A stretch of DNA of 64,000 nt from JBKBII01 sp046299415 (GTDB lineage Bacteria; Pseudomonadota; Gammaproteobacteria; Ectothiorhodospirales; Ectothiorhodospiraceae), in contig JBKBII010000001.1 in assembly GCA_046299415.1 (NCBI GenBank), positions 62,001 to 126,000 on the forward strand. Direction: 5' to 3'. Positions within the stretch are counted from its first letter, which is position 1. Every line of letters begins with the position of its first letter. Of this stretch, positions 43,565 to 52,930 are shown piece by piece. Position numbers and translations under genes: made by a program. The notes below the pieces were generated by a model. It did not search any database. It was not told where the DNA came from and worked only from the letters and a program-made list of their open reading frames with translations.

Positions 43565-45430
43565 ATGCGTAATTCTTATCCGAGCTGGGTGTATGCGCTG
43601 ATCGTGGTCGCAATGATCACGACCGCACTGTACGCATTGCCAAATCTGTTTCCCGAGAATCCTGCGGTGCAGGTGTCGAACGCGACGACGGGTACTGTTG
43701 ATTCGTCGGTGACGGATATCGTCGAGGTCATTCTTGATGCTCAGGGACTCGCGCCCATGCGAGTCGAGGCCCGCGACGGGTCGTTGTTGCTCCGATTCGA
43801 GTCGGATGAGCAGCAACTGAGAGCTGCGGATGTGTTGCGTGGCGCACTTGATTCTGATCACGTCGTGGCGCTGAATTTGGCGCCCGCGACGCCAGAGTGG
43901 TTGCGGCGGCTGAACGCTCGACCGATGTCGCTGGGTCTCGACTTGCGCGGTGGTGTGCACTTTTTGATGGAGGTCGACCTTGACGCCGTCGTCGGCACTT
44001 CACTGGAGCGTTTTACGAACGAGTTGCGCGGGCGGCTACGTGAGGAACGGCTCGCGTTTGAGTCGGTCGAGCGCAGCAGTCGGGAGCTGGTCGTTCGATT
44101 TGCGAGCGAAAGTGATCGCGACGCAGCAGGTGAGTGGCTTCGTCGGTCCTATCGTGACAAATTGGTCTTCGAGGCGCGCGGAGCGGGTGATGGTGCGTCT
44201 CTTCACGCGACGCTGGAACCGGACTATCTGACCGAAATGCGGCGGTTGGCGTTGCAGCAAAACATTGCAACGCTGCGCAATCGTGTCGACGAGCTGGGTG
44301 TGGCCGAGCCGATCATCGCGCAGCAGGGTCTTGAGCGCATCGTTGTGCAGTTGCCCGGCGTGCAGGACACGGCACGCGCCAAAGAGATTCTTGGTGCGAC
44401 AGCGACTCTCGAGTTTCGTCTGGTGTCGGAATCGGGTGACCCGTTTGAGGCTGCCTCCAGCGGGCGGGCCCCGGCCGGTACACGGCTCTATCGCGATCGC
44501 AATGGGGCGCCAGTACTCCTCCAACGACAAGTGATGTTGACCGGCGATTTCATCACCTCTGCAGCGTCCGGCATCGCTCAGGACACGGGCGGTCCGGCGG
44601 TTTTCATTAATCTGGATGGTCAGGGGGCGCGCATCTTTTCGCGGGTGACGTCCGAGAACGTCGGGCGACTTATGGCGACGGTGTTCATTGAGACGACGAC
44701 GGAGACGACTGAAGAAAACGGTGAACTGGTGCGTCGGACATCGCGTTCGGAGGAAGTCATCAACGTCGCGCGGATTAACGAGGCACTGGGTCGGCGATTC
44801 CAGATCAGTGGAATCGAGTCGTCGCGTGAGGCGCACAACCTGGCGTTGTTATTGCGGGCTGGAGCGCTCGCCGCACCGATGACGATCGTCGAGGAACGTA
44901 CCGTGGGTCCGAGCCTCGGGCAGGAAAACATCAACCGCGGAATGCAGTCAGTCGCTATGGGGTTCATCGCCGTTTTGCTATTCATGATTTTGTATTACCG
45001 CGTGTTCGGGTTGATCGCGAACATCGCGTTGGCGTTGAACCTCGTGATCATCGTCGCAGTGTTGTCTTTGCTGCAGGCGACGCTGACCCTGCCGGGTATC
45101 GCAGGAATCGTTTTGACCGTCGGCATGGCGGTTGACGCAAACGTGCTGATTTTCGAGCGCATACGCGAGGAGCTGCGTAACGGCGTGACGCCACAGGCGG
45201 CGATCGACGCCGGTTTTTCGCGCGCTTTCGTGACGATCGCTGATGCGAACGTGACGACGTTGATTGCCGCACTGGTGTTGTTTTTGTTCGGCACCGGGCC
45301 GGTCAAGGGTTTCGCGGTAACGCTTTCGATCGGCATCGTGGCGTCGATGTTCACCGCGATCGTCGTGTCTCGCGCCATCGTTAATCTGACTTACGGGCGT
45401 CGGCGTCGCTTGACCCGCCTGCCCATCTGA
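43565..45430 (+). CDS. secD: Protein translocase subunit SecD
   Basis: With SecF and YajC pulls secreted proteins through SecYEG using the proton or sodium gradient. The ATG at 43565 starts at the first membrane helix (MRNSYPSWVYALIVVAMITT). A large periplasmic region follows with the SecD signature LGLDLRGGVHFLMEVD, then five C-terminal helices including GIVLTVGMAVDANVLIFERIREE, where an aspartate aids ion passage. 621 residues is normal. The frame continues upstream to 43454 but without a ribosome site. Confidence 0.96.
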   Translation: MRNSYPSWVYALIVVAMITTALYALPNLFPENPAVQVSNATTGTVDSSVTDIVEVILDAQGLAPMRVEARDGSLLLRFESDEQQLRAADVLRGALDSDHVVALNLAPATPEWLRRLNARPMSLGLDLRGGVHFLMEVDLDAVVGTSLERFTNELRGRLREERLAFESVERSSRELVVRFASESDRDAAGEWLRRSYRDKLVFEARGAGDGASLHATLEPDYLTEMRRLALQQNIATLRNRVDELGVAEPIIAQQGLERIVVQLPGVQDTARAKEILGATATLEFRLVSESGDPFEAASSGRAPAGTRLYRDRNGAPVLLQRQVMLTGDFITSAASGIAQDTGGPAVFINLDGQGARIFSRVTSENVGRLMATVFIETTTETTEENGELVRRTSRSEEVINVARINEALGRRFQISGIESSREAHNLALLLRAGALAAPMTIVEERTVGPSLGQENINRGMQSVAMGFIAVLLFMILYYRVFGLIANIALALNLVIIVAVLSLLQATLTLPGIAGIVLTVGMAVDANVLIFERIREELRNGVTPQAAIDAGFSRAFVTIADANVTTLIAALVLFLFGTGPVKGFAVTLSIGIVASMFTAIVVSRAIVNLTYGRRRRLTRLPI

Positions 45431-45440
45431 GGAGCGCCAC

Positions 45441-46403
45441 ATGTTGCGGCATATTCATTTTCATGATGCGGGGATCGATTTCCTCGGCTGGCGTCGCCTC
45501 GCGATTGGTTTGTCGTTGGTGCTCATGGTGATCTCGATTGCGTTAATCGCGGCCAGAGGCTTGAACTTCGGTGTCGATTTCACCGGCGGTACGCTGGTTG
45601 AAGTGGGTTATCCCGAGGCGGTGGAGCTCGATCCGATTCGCCAGACGTTGGCGGACAATGGTTTCGAAAGGGCTACGGTTCAGACGTTTGGGACTGCTCG
45701 TGATGTGTTGATTCGCCTCCCGCCGTTGCCGGCTGATCAGCTTGGTGAGGAGGGGGCCGAGGCGGAGGTTTCAAATCTGGTTATGCGCGCCTTGCAGGCC
45801 GGTGGCCCCGAGGGTGTCGAGCTGCGTCGAGTCGAGTTTGTGGGGCCGGCGGTGGGTGAGGAGCTGCGCGAGCAGGGCGGTCTCGCGATGGTCTACGCCT
45901 TGATCGGGATCCTAATCTACGTCGCAGTTCGCTTCGAATGGCGCTTTTCGGTGGGGTCAGTAGCCGCGTTGGTGCATGACGTTGTGATCACTTTGGGGGT
46001 GTTCGCACTGACCGGTCTGGAGTTCGACATGGGCGTGTTGGCCGCGATCCTTGCGGTTATCGGCTATTCGCTCAATGACACGATCGTTGTGTACGACCGC
46101 ATACGAGAAAATTTTCGCGTCCAAAGGAAGGCCGGAACGCTCGATGTGATGAACGATGCGATAAACAAAACGCTGTCGCGTACGATCATCACCGGTTTGA
46201 CGACCTTGCTGGTGTTGCTGGCGTTGGCGTTTTTTGGTGGTGCGACGCTGTTTGGTTTCGCCGTCGCTTTGATCGTTGGTGTGGTGGTGGGGACGTATTC
46301 GTCGATTTTTGTCGCCGCAGCTGTGGCTTATATGCTGGGGGTTGATCGCCAGGTTTTGTTGCCGGTGAAGAAAGAGGGTGCTGATGAGGACTCGGCACCC
46401 TAG
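45441..46403 (+). CDS. secF: Protein translocase subunit SecF
   Basis: Six-helix partner of SecD. The 320-residue protein shows GLNFGVDFTGGTLVEV in the first periplasmic loop and VIGYSLNDTIVVYDRIREN in the ion-path region. GGAG lies seven bases before the ATG, 10 bp after secD stops, so the two are one unit. Confidence 0.96.
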   Translation: MLRHIHFHDAGIDFLGWRRLAIGLSLVLMVISIALIAARGLNFGVDFTGGTLVEVGYPEAVELDPIRQTLADNGFERATVQTFGTARDVLIRLPPLPADQLGEEGAEAEVSNLVMRALQAGGPEGVELRRVEFVGPAVGEELREQGGLAMVYALIGILIYVAVRFEWRFSVGSVAALVHDVVITLGVFALTGLEFDMGVLAAILAVIGYSLNDTIVVYDRIRENFRVQRKAGTLDVMNDAINKTLSRTIITGLTTLLVLLALAFFGGATLFGFAVALIVGVVVGTYSSIFVAAAVAYMLGVDRQVLLPVKKEGADEDSAP

Positions 46404-46787
46404 AGGCACTCTGAGTCTGTGTGATCCGCGCCTCGGTGTCTGGCCCATTCCTTTGGTGAATTGCTGGCGCCGAGAAGCGAGTGCGGCGTTGACTGTTCCT
46501 TACGCGTAGCCGCTCGGTCCCGCGGCTCGACGATGGTGCGTTGACAGGCTCGATGCGGAAGCGTGAAAGAGAGCTGCAGTAGGCTCACAAAACGGTTTAG
46601 CGATAACGAGATCGCGGCGACGATGTGAGCAGGCCAGTGTTGATTTGCTGCGTGATAAGCCAGCCAACCCGTACTGTAATGAGCGGTCGTTGCGCTCGTT
46701 CACGGAGTCGACCGTATCGCGGCGACACCCCGTTGGTCGCGTTGGAGGGCCGCGAGTGAATGAAGATCGCGGGCGCTCGGCAGGCGG
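46404..46787. other. Convergent secF-suhB intergenic region, 384 bp
   Basis: No gene or intrinsic terminator recognised. Confidence 0.45.
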
Positions 46788-47612
46788 TCAGATTTCTGCG
46801 TCAGCGTCGTTGACGTGCTTAGAGCTGTTGAGCCGCTCCGGGTTGTTGAGTCGCTGAAGCATGGCGCGGAGCAGTTTTGGGTTGGCGGCAACGATATCGC
46901 CGTCGCGCACAAAGTCAGGGCTGCCCCGCCAGTCGGCGACGATGCCTCCGGCTTCTTGCACCAGCAACACACCGGCTGCGATATCCCAGACGTTCAGGCT
47001 GAGCTCGAAGAAGCCGTCAAAGCGACCACAGGCGACGTAGGCCAGATCGAGGGCCGCAGATCCGGGCCGACGGACGCCTGCTGTATCCGGTAACAGTTTT
47101 CGCAGGCCGTCGATATAGCGATCGAGATCTTGATGTTCTCGGAACGGAATGCCGGTGCCGAGCAGAGCGCCGCGGAGGTCCGGGCGCGTTGTGACGCGAA
47201 TTCTTTGGCTGTTGAGGAAAGCACCCGCGCCACGGCTGGCCGTGAACAGGTCTTCCTTGATCGGGTCGTAGACTACGGCCTGTTCAAGGCGCCCGGAGAC
47301 CCTTAAGGCGATAGAGATCGCAAACTGCGGGATGCCGTGAATGAAGTTGGTCGTACCGTCGATCGGGTCGATGATCCATGTGTATTCGCGCGGATCGCTC
47401 GCACCGGATTCTTCGGCGAGAAAGCCATGATCAGGATAAGCGCGCTTGAGCACATCGATGATCGCGCGCTCTGCCGCAATGTCGGTTTCGGTAACAAAGT
47501 CGTTGGCGGTCTTTTCGCGCAAATTGACGGGATCGGCACGATGGAAGGCTTGAGCGGCGATACGGCCTGCTTTGCGTGCCGCCGTAATCGCGGTGTTGAG
47601 CATGGGATGCAT
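46788..47612 (-). CDS. suhB: Inositol-1-monophosphatase family protein SuhB
   Basis: Mg2+-dependent phosphatase that also acts in rRNA transcription antitermination in Escherichia coli. Metal-binding motifs are EESG (in FLAEESGASD), WIIDPIDGTTNFIHG, and the later NVWDIAAGVLLVQEAGG. I place the start at the ATG at 47612 (MHPMLNTAITAARKAG), where AGGA precedes and the family begins; the frame extends 60 codons further upstream. 274 residues is standard. It diverges from trmJ. Confidence 0.94.
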   Translation of the reverse strand: MHPMLNTAITAARKAGRIAAQAFHRADPVNLREKTANDFVTETDIAAERAIIDVLKRAYPDHGFLAEESGASDPREYTWIIDPIDGTTNFIHGIPQFAISIALRVSGRLEQAVVYDPIKEDLFTASRGAGAFLNSQRIRVTTRPDLRGALLGTGIPFREHQDLDRYIDGLRKLLPDTAGVRRPGSAALDLAYVACGRFDGFFELSLNVWDIAAGVLLVQEAGGIVADWRGSPDFVRDGDIVAANPKLLRAMLQRLNNPERLNSSKHVNDADAEI

Positions 47613-47906
47613 GGGGCGTTCCTGCTGCGAAGGCGCGCATGATCCGCGAGGCTGCGGACTGACACGCTGAAAAGGTGGCAGACAATACACAATGAACCGG
47701 CGTCGGCAAAACTCCGTGAGGTTCTGAGCGCAGCGATTCGGTGCGTAAGACTGGATTCTGTAGCAAGCGCCACTCGACCCCGCATCGCTCATGTCACTGG
47801 GTGATCGTTGCGAATAATGGCGCGTTGACTGGCATCACTCCGGCGGGGGTTGTCGGGAACGATGCAGGGCGACGAAAGCCCGCTGTAATCGTAACTGGGG
47901 GCAATA

Positions 47907-48911
47907 GTGAGTGTTAAGGCCGTTGTCGATAGCTTGCCGATTTCTTCGGGTCTTGGCGCTGTGCGGATCGTTCTGGTCGGAACGACACACCCGGGCAATA
48001 TCGGTTCAGCCGCACGGGCGATGAAGACGATGGGGCTCAGTTCATTATGGCTTGTCGCGCCGGAGCGCTTTCCAGCCGCAGAGGCGACGGCGCTAGCGTC
48101 TGGCGCGGATGACGTTCTGGCAGCAGCGCGGGTCGTTTCAACATTGGAGGCGGCCTTGGAAGGTTGTCGTTTGGTTGTGGGCACTTCAGCTCGCAGCCGT
48201 AGCCACTCGGTGCCTGTGTGGCACCCGTTCGTCGCCGCGCGCCGCTTGATCGAAGTGGCGAGACAGATGATTGCAATAGACGGTGATATCGGGGCAGGCA
48301 CAGACGATGGCGGTGTGGCGCTGGTTTTCGGGCGTGAGCATTCGGGTTTGACGAATGAGGAGCTGGATCGTTGCCAGGCTTTTGTGCAGATTGCAGCGAA
48401 TCCTGCTTACAGCTCTTTGAATCTCGCGGCTGCCGTGCAGGTGTTGTGTTTTTGTCTGCGTGAATCGGCGCGTGAATGGTCCGAGCCCTCATCGGGGTCG
48501 GTTCGCAACGAGCTCGGGCGACAGGCTGAGGCTGTTGTGGAGACCGCTGGAGGGGGGGGCTTTCGAAGTTTTCCGAGTGATGACGATTCTGCTGCGAACT
48601 CGAACTCGAACTCGAACTTGAGTTCGAACTCGAGCTCAGGCCCGATCCCGAGCGGGGTCTCGAGCGCGAATTCGGGCACGTCGGCGCCCGGATCGAAGGC
48701 GTTGCCCGCTTCGTTCGAGGAGCGCGAGGCGCTGATTGAGCATGTGCTGCGAACGGCGATTCGAGCGGGTTATCTCGAATCCGATCAGCCGGGATCATTC
48801 GAACGACGAATTCGACATTGGGTGGCGAGAGCTGAGTTGGATGGTGCTGATGTGCGGATGTTTCACGGCCTTTTGAGCGCTTTGAATCGCAAGATCTCCC
48901 ATCCGTCCTGA
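47907..48911 (+). CDS. trmJ: tRNA (cytidine/uridine-2'-O-)-methyltransferase TrmJ
   Basis: Methylates ribose 32 of tRNAs using SAM. SPOUT-fold motifs VLVGTTHPGNIGSAARAMKTMG (near 22-43), LVFGREHSGLTNEE (139-152) and NPAYSSLNLAAAVQV (165-179) form the knotted cofactor site. The start is GTG with GGGGG nearby. A linker (about 190-268) separates the catalytic domain from a C-terminal helical domain (about 270-330). It is Ser/Asn/Gly-rich and encoded by a G8 run plus a CGAACT repeat. TrmJ usually has about 250 residues, this one 334. Confidence 0.92.
   Translation: MSVKAVVDSLPISSGLGAVRIVLVGTTHPGNIGSAARAMKTMGLSSLWLVAPERFPAAEATALASGADDVLAAARVVSTLEAALEGCRLVVGTSARSRSHSVPVWHPFVAARRLIEVARQMIAIDGDIGAGTDDGGVALVFGREHSGLTNEELDRCQAFVQIAANPAYSSLNLAAAVQVLCFCLRESAREWSEPSSGSVRNELGRQAEAVVETAGGGGFRSFPSDDDSAANSNSNSNLSSNSSSGPIPSGVSSANSGTSAPGSKALPASFEEREALIEHVLRTAIRAGYLESDQPGSFERRIRHWVARAELDGADVRMFHGLLSALNRKISHPS
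48552..48618 (+). repeat. G8 tract and (CGAACT)4 microsatellite inside trmJ
   Basis: Eight consecutive G (48552-48559) encode glycines; 35 bp later four perfect CGAACT copies (48595-48618) encode Asn-Ser repeats, followed by degenerate copies. Slippage in the hexamer keeps frame; slippage in G8 would truncate TrmJ before its C-terminal domain. Confidence 0.85.
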
Positions 48912-49492
48912 CGCGTCGTTACGCGGTGCGGGGCTGGCCTGTGGCCGATTGCCAGAGTCGGGTTTCCGCGTGAATGTTCTGGCTACTGTTTGTCGTTCTC
49001 CCGTTCATGATGGGGTACGCCGGAGCCTGTTGGCGTGGGCGTGTGTCAGGAACGACTGATTTAGAAAGATCAACTCGCCTCCAAGCTTGCCGGGGCATTT
49101 TGTCGAGGCCCTGATCGAGTCTGGCCCGCGTTGAGACTTGTCAGCGTTGAGCTTGACCTTGGTAAGCCCGGGCTGAGTCAGCAGCTTTTTGAAACTGATC
49201 CGCGTGAGCCAGACATTGAGCACTCGTGAAACTGGCGCGGTGATTGAGTAACCCGGATATGGCTAGCGACTCGGCGCTCGGGTTTTGCAGTCTCGTGAGA
49301 CTGTTGAGGGCGTCAACTCGTTGCGGGATTCTGTGGCGGAAATGAGGGAGTCGCCCAGTCTGTCGAGAGGTCTAGATAGGATTGTAGAGCGGGTTCGGGA
49401 TTCGAAGCTCAAATTTCTGATCCACAGTGCACGGGAGGTCTTCGTCGCGCTGTTCGCTTTGGTCGTGGAAAAGGGGATCGTTGGGTCATCAA
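48912..49492. other. trmJ-cysE spacer, 581 bp
   Basis: No credible gene. A palindrome, CAGTCTC-GT-GAGACTG (49288-49303), lies 190 bp before cysE. A 72-residue minus-strand frame (49005-49223) has no features of a protein. Confidence 0.5.
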
Positions 49493-50506
49493 ATGCTGAA
49501 TCGGATTCGAGAAGACGTCCGTTGTGTATTCGCCCGTGATCCAGCGGCGCGGAATGCGTTCGAGGTGGTCACAGCGTATCCCGGCCTGCACGCCCTGTGG
49601 TGGCACCGCCTCGCCAACCAATTGTGGCGTTGGCGTCTGAAATGGCTGGCGCGAACCATTTCGGGCTTGTCACGTTGGTTGACGGGGATCGAGATTCACC
49701 CTGGGGCGACAATTGGACGCCGGTTTTTCATCGATCACGGTCTTGGTGTCGTGATTGGTGAGACGGCACAGATCGGCGACGACTGCACGCTGTATCACCA
49801 GGTGACGCTGGGCGGAACCAGCTGGGACAAGGGTAAGCGCCACCCCACACTCGGTAATGGTGTCGTCGTTGGCGCAGGGGCGAAGATCCTTGGCCCGATC
49901 ATGATTGGCGATGGCGCGAGAATCGGTTCGAATGCAGTCGTTTTGAAAGACGTCCCTGCAGGTACGACCGCGGTGGGTGTGCCGGCGAAAATCGTTGGGG
50001 CACGTAGAGCTCGGGCAGATGAAATGGGTGCGCGGGCGAACGATGAGCCTGATCAACGGCGTCCTGATCCGGTCGTTGCCGCCGCGGCCTCTCGTATGGG
50101 GTTTGATGCCTACGGGTTGACGCGAGAAATGCAGGATCCTTTCGCGAATGCCATTCATCAGCTCGTGCGTCATGTGCACCACTTGGAGGTGCGTATGGAG
50201 CGTGCCTGCGAGGCGTTGCGGCGTCACGGTATCGAGTTTGAAGTCGATACCGATATGGAAGAAATGTTGCGGACGCCTCTAGAGCCTTGTGATCTGGAGG
50301 GCCTCGAGCCTGAATCGTGCCGTACGCGGTCCCGCTGTGGCACGCGACCCGACTTTAAGCCATTCCATAACGCATCCGCGGCCGCACCCACATTGGCAGA
50401 CAGGAACGCGTCGAATTCAGCGGCGCTGAGCGATAACTGCCTTGAAGATAGCGGCTGTCCCAAACGCAAGCGTGCCGACGCACGTGCGGGCGATCGCGAA
50501 CGCTGA
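49493..50506 (+). CDS. cysE: Serine O-acetyltransferase
   Basis: Acetylates serine to start cysteine synthesis, which supplies sulfur to the isc genes next door. The 337-residue protein has the N-terminal helical region (FARDPAARNAFEVVTAYPGLHALW) and left-handed beta-helix hexapeptides with the catalytic histidine in IDHGLGVVIGET, then HHQVTLGGTSW-type repeats (YHQVTLGGTSW). The ATG at 49493 matches the family start; the frame is open 22 codons upstream. Usual length is 250-270. The extra 80 C-terminal residues are Arg/Asn/Ala-rich with no domain. Confidence 0.94.
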   Translation: MLNRIREDVRCVFARDPAARNAFEVVTAYPGLHALWWHRLANQLWRWRLKWLARTISGLSRWLTGIEIHPGATIGRRFFIDHGLGVVIGETAQIGDDCTLYHQVTLGGTSWDKGKRHPTLGNGVVVGAGAKILGPIMIGDGARIGSNAVVLKDVPAGTTAVGVPAKIVGARRARADEMGARANDEPDQRRPDPVVAAAASRMGFDAYGLTREMQDPFANAIHQLVRHVHHLEVRMERACEALRRHGIEFEVDTDMEEMLRTPLEPCDLEGLEPESCRTRSRCGTRPDFKPFHNASAAAPTLADRNASNSAALSDNCLEDSGCPKRKRADARAGDRER

Positions 50507-50662
50507 GTGTGGCAATCGACGCGCCGACCTCGTGTCGGAACGGTGATGAACTGGTGTCGTTGGGCGTGAGGGCTTGGAGCAATAGTTGCGCGTGATCGCG
50601 GTTACCGTGAGTCGTTGCTGGTGCTGTGCGCCGGACGCAACCAACCCTGTCGGGCGAACGGT

Positions 50663-50687
50663 ATTCTTGAGTAAAATGCTCAAGTAT
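50663..50687 (+). promoter_or_regulatory. IscR-type operator at the iscR promoter
   Basis: Arms CTTGAG (50666-50671) and CTCAAG (50679-50684) flank an AT-rich centre; the outer ATT and TAT also fit. By position, 20 of 25 bases match the published type 1 IscR consensus, and two of the five mismatches (C to G and G to C) are symmetrical, so the palindrome is preserved. A TATACA -10-like hexamer follows at 50695. IscR with its [2Fe-2S] cluster would repress the operon here. Confidence 0.7.
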
Positions 50688-50745
50688 TGTTGACTATACA
50701 GAGCCGAGTCGTGGATCGGTGGACGTATTGGTCCGGAGGGGACGC

Positions 50746-51345
50746 ATGAAACTGACGACGAAAGGCCGGTACGCGGTCACGGCAATGCTCGACGTTGCGC
50801 TACATGCCGACGACGCTGCGGTGACGCTTTCGGATATTGCTGAGCGCCAGAAGCTTTCTGTCTCGTACCTCGAGCAGCTGTTCGGAAAGCTTCGGCGCGC
50901 AGGGCTGGTGTCGAGTGTCCGTGGCCCTGGTGGAGGATACCGCCTGGCGCGTTCGCAGAGTGACATTCGGCTGGCGGACATCATCGTAGCCGTCGATGAG
51001 CCAACGGACGTCACGCAGTGTAAGGGCCGAGAAAATTGCCGTGGCGAGTCACGTTGTCTGACGCACGATTTGTGGAACGATCTGAGTCAGCGGCTCTACG
51101 ACTACCTGAATGGCCAGTCTTTGCAGGATTTGGTCGCGATGGCCGCTCGAACTCGTGATCGTCGCGCACAGCGGAGCGCGGCGCGGATGAGCGGCGAAGG
51201 TGAGGAAATCAAGCCCATGCGTGTGAAGACAGCGTCTCGGAATTCCGCCATCGATTCGGTTCTCGCGGCGCCGCGAGCAACGGGTGCGGCGGCCAACGCG
51301 AGAGCCGAGCGCAGAACGCAGCGTGCCCGTTCTATCGCGCCATGA
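50746..51345 (+). CDS. iscR: Fe-S cluster assembly regulator IscR
   Basis: Rrf2-family repressor that senses [2Fe-2S] supply. The winged helix (about 1-70, MKLTTKGRYAVTAMLDVA, SYLEQLFGKLRRAGLV) and cluster ligands Cys92, Cys98, Cys104 and His107 are exactly as in known IscR. GGAGGGG sits six bases before the ATG. Usual length is 150-165; this protein is 199, with a C-terminal Arg/Ala-rich tail of about 45 residues. It heads iscRSUA-hscBA-fdx-iscX. Confidence 0.96.
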   Translation: MKLTTKGRYAVTAMLDVALHADDAAVTLSDIAERQKLSVSYLEQLFGKLRRAGLVSSVRGPGGGYRLARSQSDIRLADIIVAVDEPTDVTQCKGRENCRGESRCLTHDLWNDLSQRLYDYLNGQSLQDLVAMAARTRDRRAQRSAARMSGEGEEIKPMRVKTASRNSAIDSVLAAPRATGAAANARAERRTQRARSIAP

Positions 51346-51540
51346 CCCTCTGTTCAAAGACGCGTTGATCCTCGAGAACGACGGTAGCACGTCATCCGCA
51401 GAAGCCAGCGGCAGGGCTGCAAACAGTGCGAGTCATTACGGTTCCTCAGGTTTGTAGTCATTGCCTGGTGCCAACGTTTTCAGCGTCGATCGAGACGAAA
51501 CACACTAAGTGCATCACATCGATCGCGGGAGAGAAGAACA

Positions 51541-52764
51541 GTGAGTGAACTGAAGAAGCCGATTTATCTGGACTTTTCATCGACGACGCCGGTTGATCCG
51601 CGCGTTGCCGAAAAGATGATGCAGTTCTTGACCAGTGACGGCACATTCGGCAACCCGGCTTCGCGCAGCCACCCGTTTGGTTGGGCTGCCGAAAAGGCTG
51701 TCGATGCGGCACGCGAGGACGTCGCAGCATTGGTCGGTGCCGATCCAAAAGAAATTGTGTGGACCTCCGGTGCGACCGAATCAAACAATCTTGCCATCAA
51801 GGGCGCGGCTCACTTCTATGAGCGCAAGGGCAAACATCTGATCACGGTCAAAACGGAGCACAAGGCTGTCCTCGACGCGACGCGACAGCTCGAGCGTGAG
51901 GGTTTTGAGGTCACTTATCTCGACGTCCAAGCCAATGGACTGGTTGATATCGAGGCGCTAGGCGCTGCGATTCGTGATGACACGACATTGGTTTCGGTCA
52001 TGCATGTCAATAACGAAATCGGAGTGATTCAGGACATCGAGGCGATCGGTTCGCTGTGTCGCGAGAAGGGCGTGATGTTTCACGTCGATGCCGCGCAGGC
52101 GACGGGTAAGGTTTCGATTGATTTACAGAACCTGCCGGTCGACTTGATGAGCTTTTCGGCGCACAAGACGTATGGCCCGAAAGGCGTAGGGGCATTGTTC
52201 GTGCGGCGCAAGCCGCGCGCCCGTATCGAAGCCCAAATGCACGGCGGTGGTCATGAGCGCGGCATGAGATCGGGAACTCTGGCCACTCATCAGATCGTCG
52301 GAATGGGAGAGGCATTTCGGGTCGCTCGGGAAGAGATGCCAGCGGAACTCGAACGGATCCGCATGCTACGTGACCGTTTGTGGAACGGCTTGTTGGACAT
52401 GGAGGAGGTTTATCTGAACGGCGACCTCGAGCAGCGGGTCCCTCATAACCTCAACGTTTCTTTTAACTTTGTTGAAGGCGAAAGCCTGATCATGGCGCTG
52501 AAAGATATTGCGGTGTCGTCTGGATCGGCGTGCACATCGGCGAGTCTCGAGCCGTCTTACGTCTTGCGCGCTTTGGGGCGCGACGATGAGTTAGCGCACA
52601 GCTCAATTCGTTTTTCACTCGGTCGCATGACGACTGTTGAGGAAATCGACTACACGATCGACTTGGTCAAGAGCGCCGTCGGCAAGCTGCGTGAGCTATC
52701 GCCGCTGTGGGAAATGTATCAGGAAGGTGTGGATCTGAAGTCCGTTGAGTGGGTGGCGCATTGA
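51541..52764 (+). CDS. iscS: Cysteine desulfurase IscS
   Basis: PLP enzyme that releases sulfur from cysteine for Fe-S clusters, thiolated tRNA and other uses. The GTG start follows GGGAGAGAAG. Key parts: PIYLDFSSTTPVDPRV at the N-terminus, HVDAAQATGK, SFSAHKTYGPKG with the PLP lysine, and SSGSACTSASLEPSYVLRALG with the active cysteine. Length of 407 fits. It is 195 bp after iscR and 166 bp before iscU. Confidence 0.97.
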   Translation: MSELKKPIYLDFSSTTPVDPRVAEKMMQFLTSDGTFGNPASRSHPFGWAAEKAVDAAREDVAALVGADPKEIVWTSGATESNNLAIKGAAHFYERKGKHLITVKTEHKAVLDATRQLEREGFEVTYLDVQANGLVDIEALGAAIRDDTTLVSVMHVNNEIGVIQDIEAIGSLCREKGVMFHVDAAQATGKVSIDLQNLPVDLMSFSAHKTYGPKGVGALFVRRKPRARIEAQMHGGGHERGMRSGTLATHQIVGMGEAFRVAREEMPAELERIRMLRDRLWNGLLDMEEVYLNGDLEQRVPHNLNVSFNFVEGESLIMALKDIAVSSGSACTSASLEPSYVLRALGRDDELAHSSIRFSLGRMTTVEEIDYTIDLVKSAVGKLRELSPLWEMYQEGVDLKSVEWVAH

Positions 52765-52930
52765 TCTGGCTGCAGTTGTCTGTGCAGGCAAGGCTTGATC
52801 GGCTGGATGACGATGATGTTAAGCAGGTTCACCTGCAGCACCACAGGCCAGTCGGCCGGTGTCGGCCACACGGCCTTTGACCTACCCCTTATTGTTGTTG
52901 GCGGCATCATTGCCGCGAGGAGAGCAAATC

